64,000 bases of DNA from Methanolobus sp. Lineage in GTDB: Archaea; Halobacteriota; Methanosarcinia; Methanosarcinales; Methanosarcinaceae. This document shows positions 63,764 to 64,000 of the stretch, in pieces (the first letter of the stretch is position 1; each line of letters begins with the position of its first letter). The notes beneath the pieces were generated by a model. It made no database searches. It saw nothing but the letters and a program-made list of their open reading frames with translations, and was not told the origin of the DNA. Location of the stretch: assembly GCA_029762595.1 (NCBI GenBank), contig JARVGJ010000005.1, forward strand, positions 29,227 through 93,226, given 5' to 3'. Made by a program: the position numbers and the translations under genes.

Positions 63764-64000
63764 ATGGAGCGTGAAATTGTAATTCCGGGGCAGTTACTGT
63801 CCGAAAACAAGACCGATTCCGGTCCGGGTACGTATGTAAAGGACGGGAATGTCTATTCTCTTTTATACGGAGTAAAGAATGCCAAAAATAAGATATCTGT
63901 AATTCCCTTTTCCGGTAAATACATTCCATCGCCCGGCGATTATGTGATCGGTACGGTCATAGAGGTGACCCCATCTAACTGGATATTTGATATCAGTTCT
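63764..64000 (+). CDS. rrp4: exosome complex RNA-binding protein Rrp4 (partial)
   Basis: The first 79 codons are present; the rest lies past the window. The start MEREIVIPGQLLSENKTDSG is typical of Rrp4, followed by GTYVKDGNVYSLLYGVK and KYIPSPGDYVIGTVIEV, the entry to the S1 domain. It caps the Rrp41/Rrp42 ring and binds RNA. The ATG lies nine bases after the SBDS stop with GAGG in front. Confidence 0.93.
   Translation, partial: MEREIVIPGQLLSENKTDSGPGTYVKDGNVYSLLYGVKNAKNKISVIPFSGKYIPSPGDYVIGTVIEVTPSNWIFDISS

Noticed and set aside
1-64000. CRISPR arrays, rRNA genes, further tRNA genes
   Set aside because: No regularly spaced repeats, no rRNA-like stretch and no other T-arm with matching acceptor stem were seen on reading the spacers.

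Overview
The window reads as a chromosomal segment of a methanogenic archaeon of the Methanosarcinaceae. The signs are a methanogen-type (class II, rare) seryl-tRNA synthetase, archaeal ribosomal proteins (eS1, uS15, eL15), the archaeal exosome/RNase P/proteasome superoperon, Hel308, KEOPS Pcc1, SepF, siroheme-dependent heme enzymes, DUF1699 and DUF2193 proteins, and GGTGAT-type ribosome binding sites with frequent TTG and GTG starts. A methylotrophic genus such as Methanolobus, Methanomethylovorans or Methanococcoides fits, but the genus cannot be fixed from this window alone.

Layout. Bases 1-3600 are AT-rich and decayed: the end of a surface protein, a terminator, a 194-bp MITE-like element, a frame-broken transposase, a broken Xer-type recombinase and a lipoprotein. 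Bases 3600-15100 hold mixed single genes: a GyrI-like protein, a NYN/OST-HTH protein, a phasin-like protein, DUF1059, an orphan ModA with a ModE-like operator, a TPR protein, an anion transporter, a fumarylacetoacetase-family enzyme with a wHTH protein, GluRS, a TudS-DUF1722 fusion, a zinc ribbon and eS1. Bases 15400-20600 hold thiM-thiE, then a BlaI-type repressor with a membrane metallopeptidase, divergent from an FtsX-type permease, ATPase and FtrD-like lipoprotein operon; TACA-N5-TGTA palindromes lie in front of both units.

Bases 20700-37500 hold a quinone reductase, SerRS, ketopantoate reductase, family-4 uracil-DNA glycosylase, and a leftward UDP-GlcNAc operon (two GlmU-like proteins, GlmS, GlmM) running into RecJ-like and Pcc1 genes. 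They continue with uS15 and a leftward hisS operon whose four downstream genes encode pilin-like membrane proteins. Bases 37900-48500 hold TrpB2, DUF2193, Hel308, HisD, DUF1699 and a heme group (CobA, HemD, AhbC). Bases 48400-50000 hold a 33-residue membrane peptide, superoxide reductase, ferritin and a DsrE-like protein, an oxygen and iron defence group. Bases 50400-58500 hold ValRS, a PUA protein, SepF, ZPR1, peroxiredoxin, ProRS and a CobT-like protein. Next comes tRNA-Trp with an intron that is itself a box C/D guide RNA. The window ends with a REC-PAS protein and the superoperon eL15, RNA-binding protein, Rnp3, Rnp2, PsmA, SBDS and Rrp4, the last cut by the window edge.

The most interesting regulatory unit is the BlaI/peptidase pair facing the ABC/FtrD-like operon. 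The most interesting uncharacterised gene set is the translationally coupled pilin-like operon behind hisS. All function calls rest on reading motifs and remembered family features; no database search was run.
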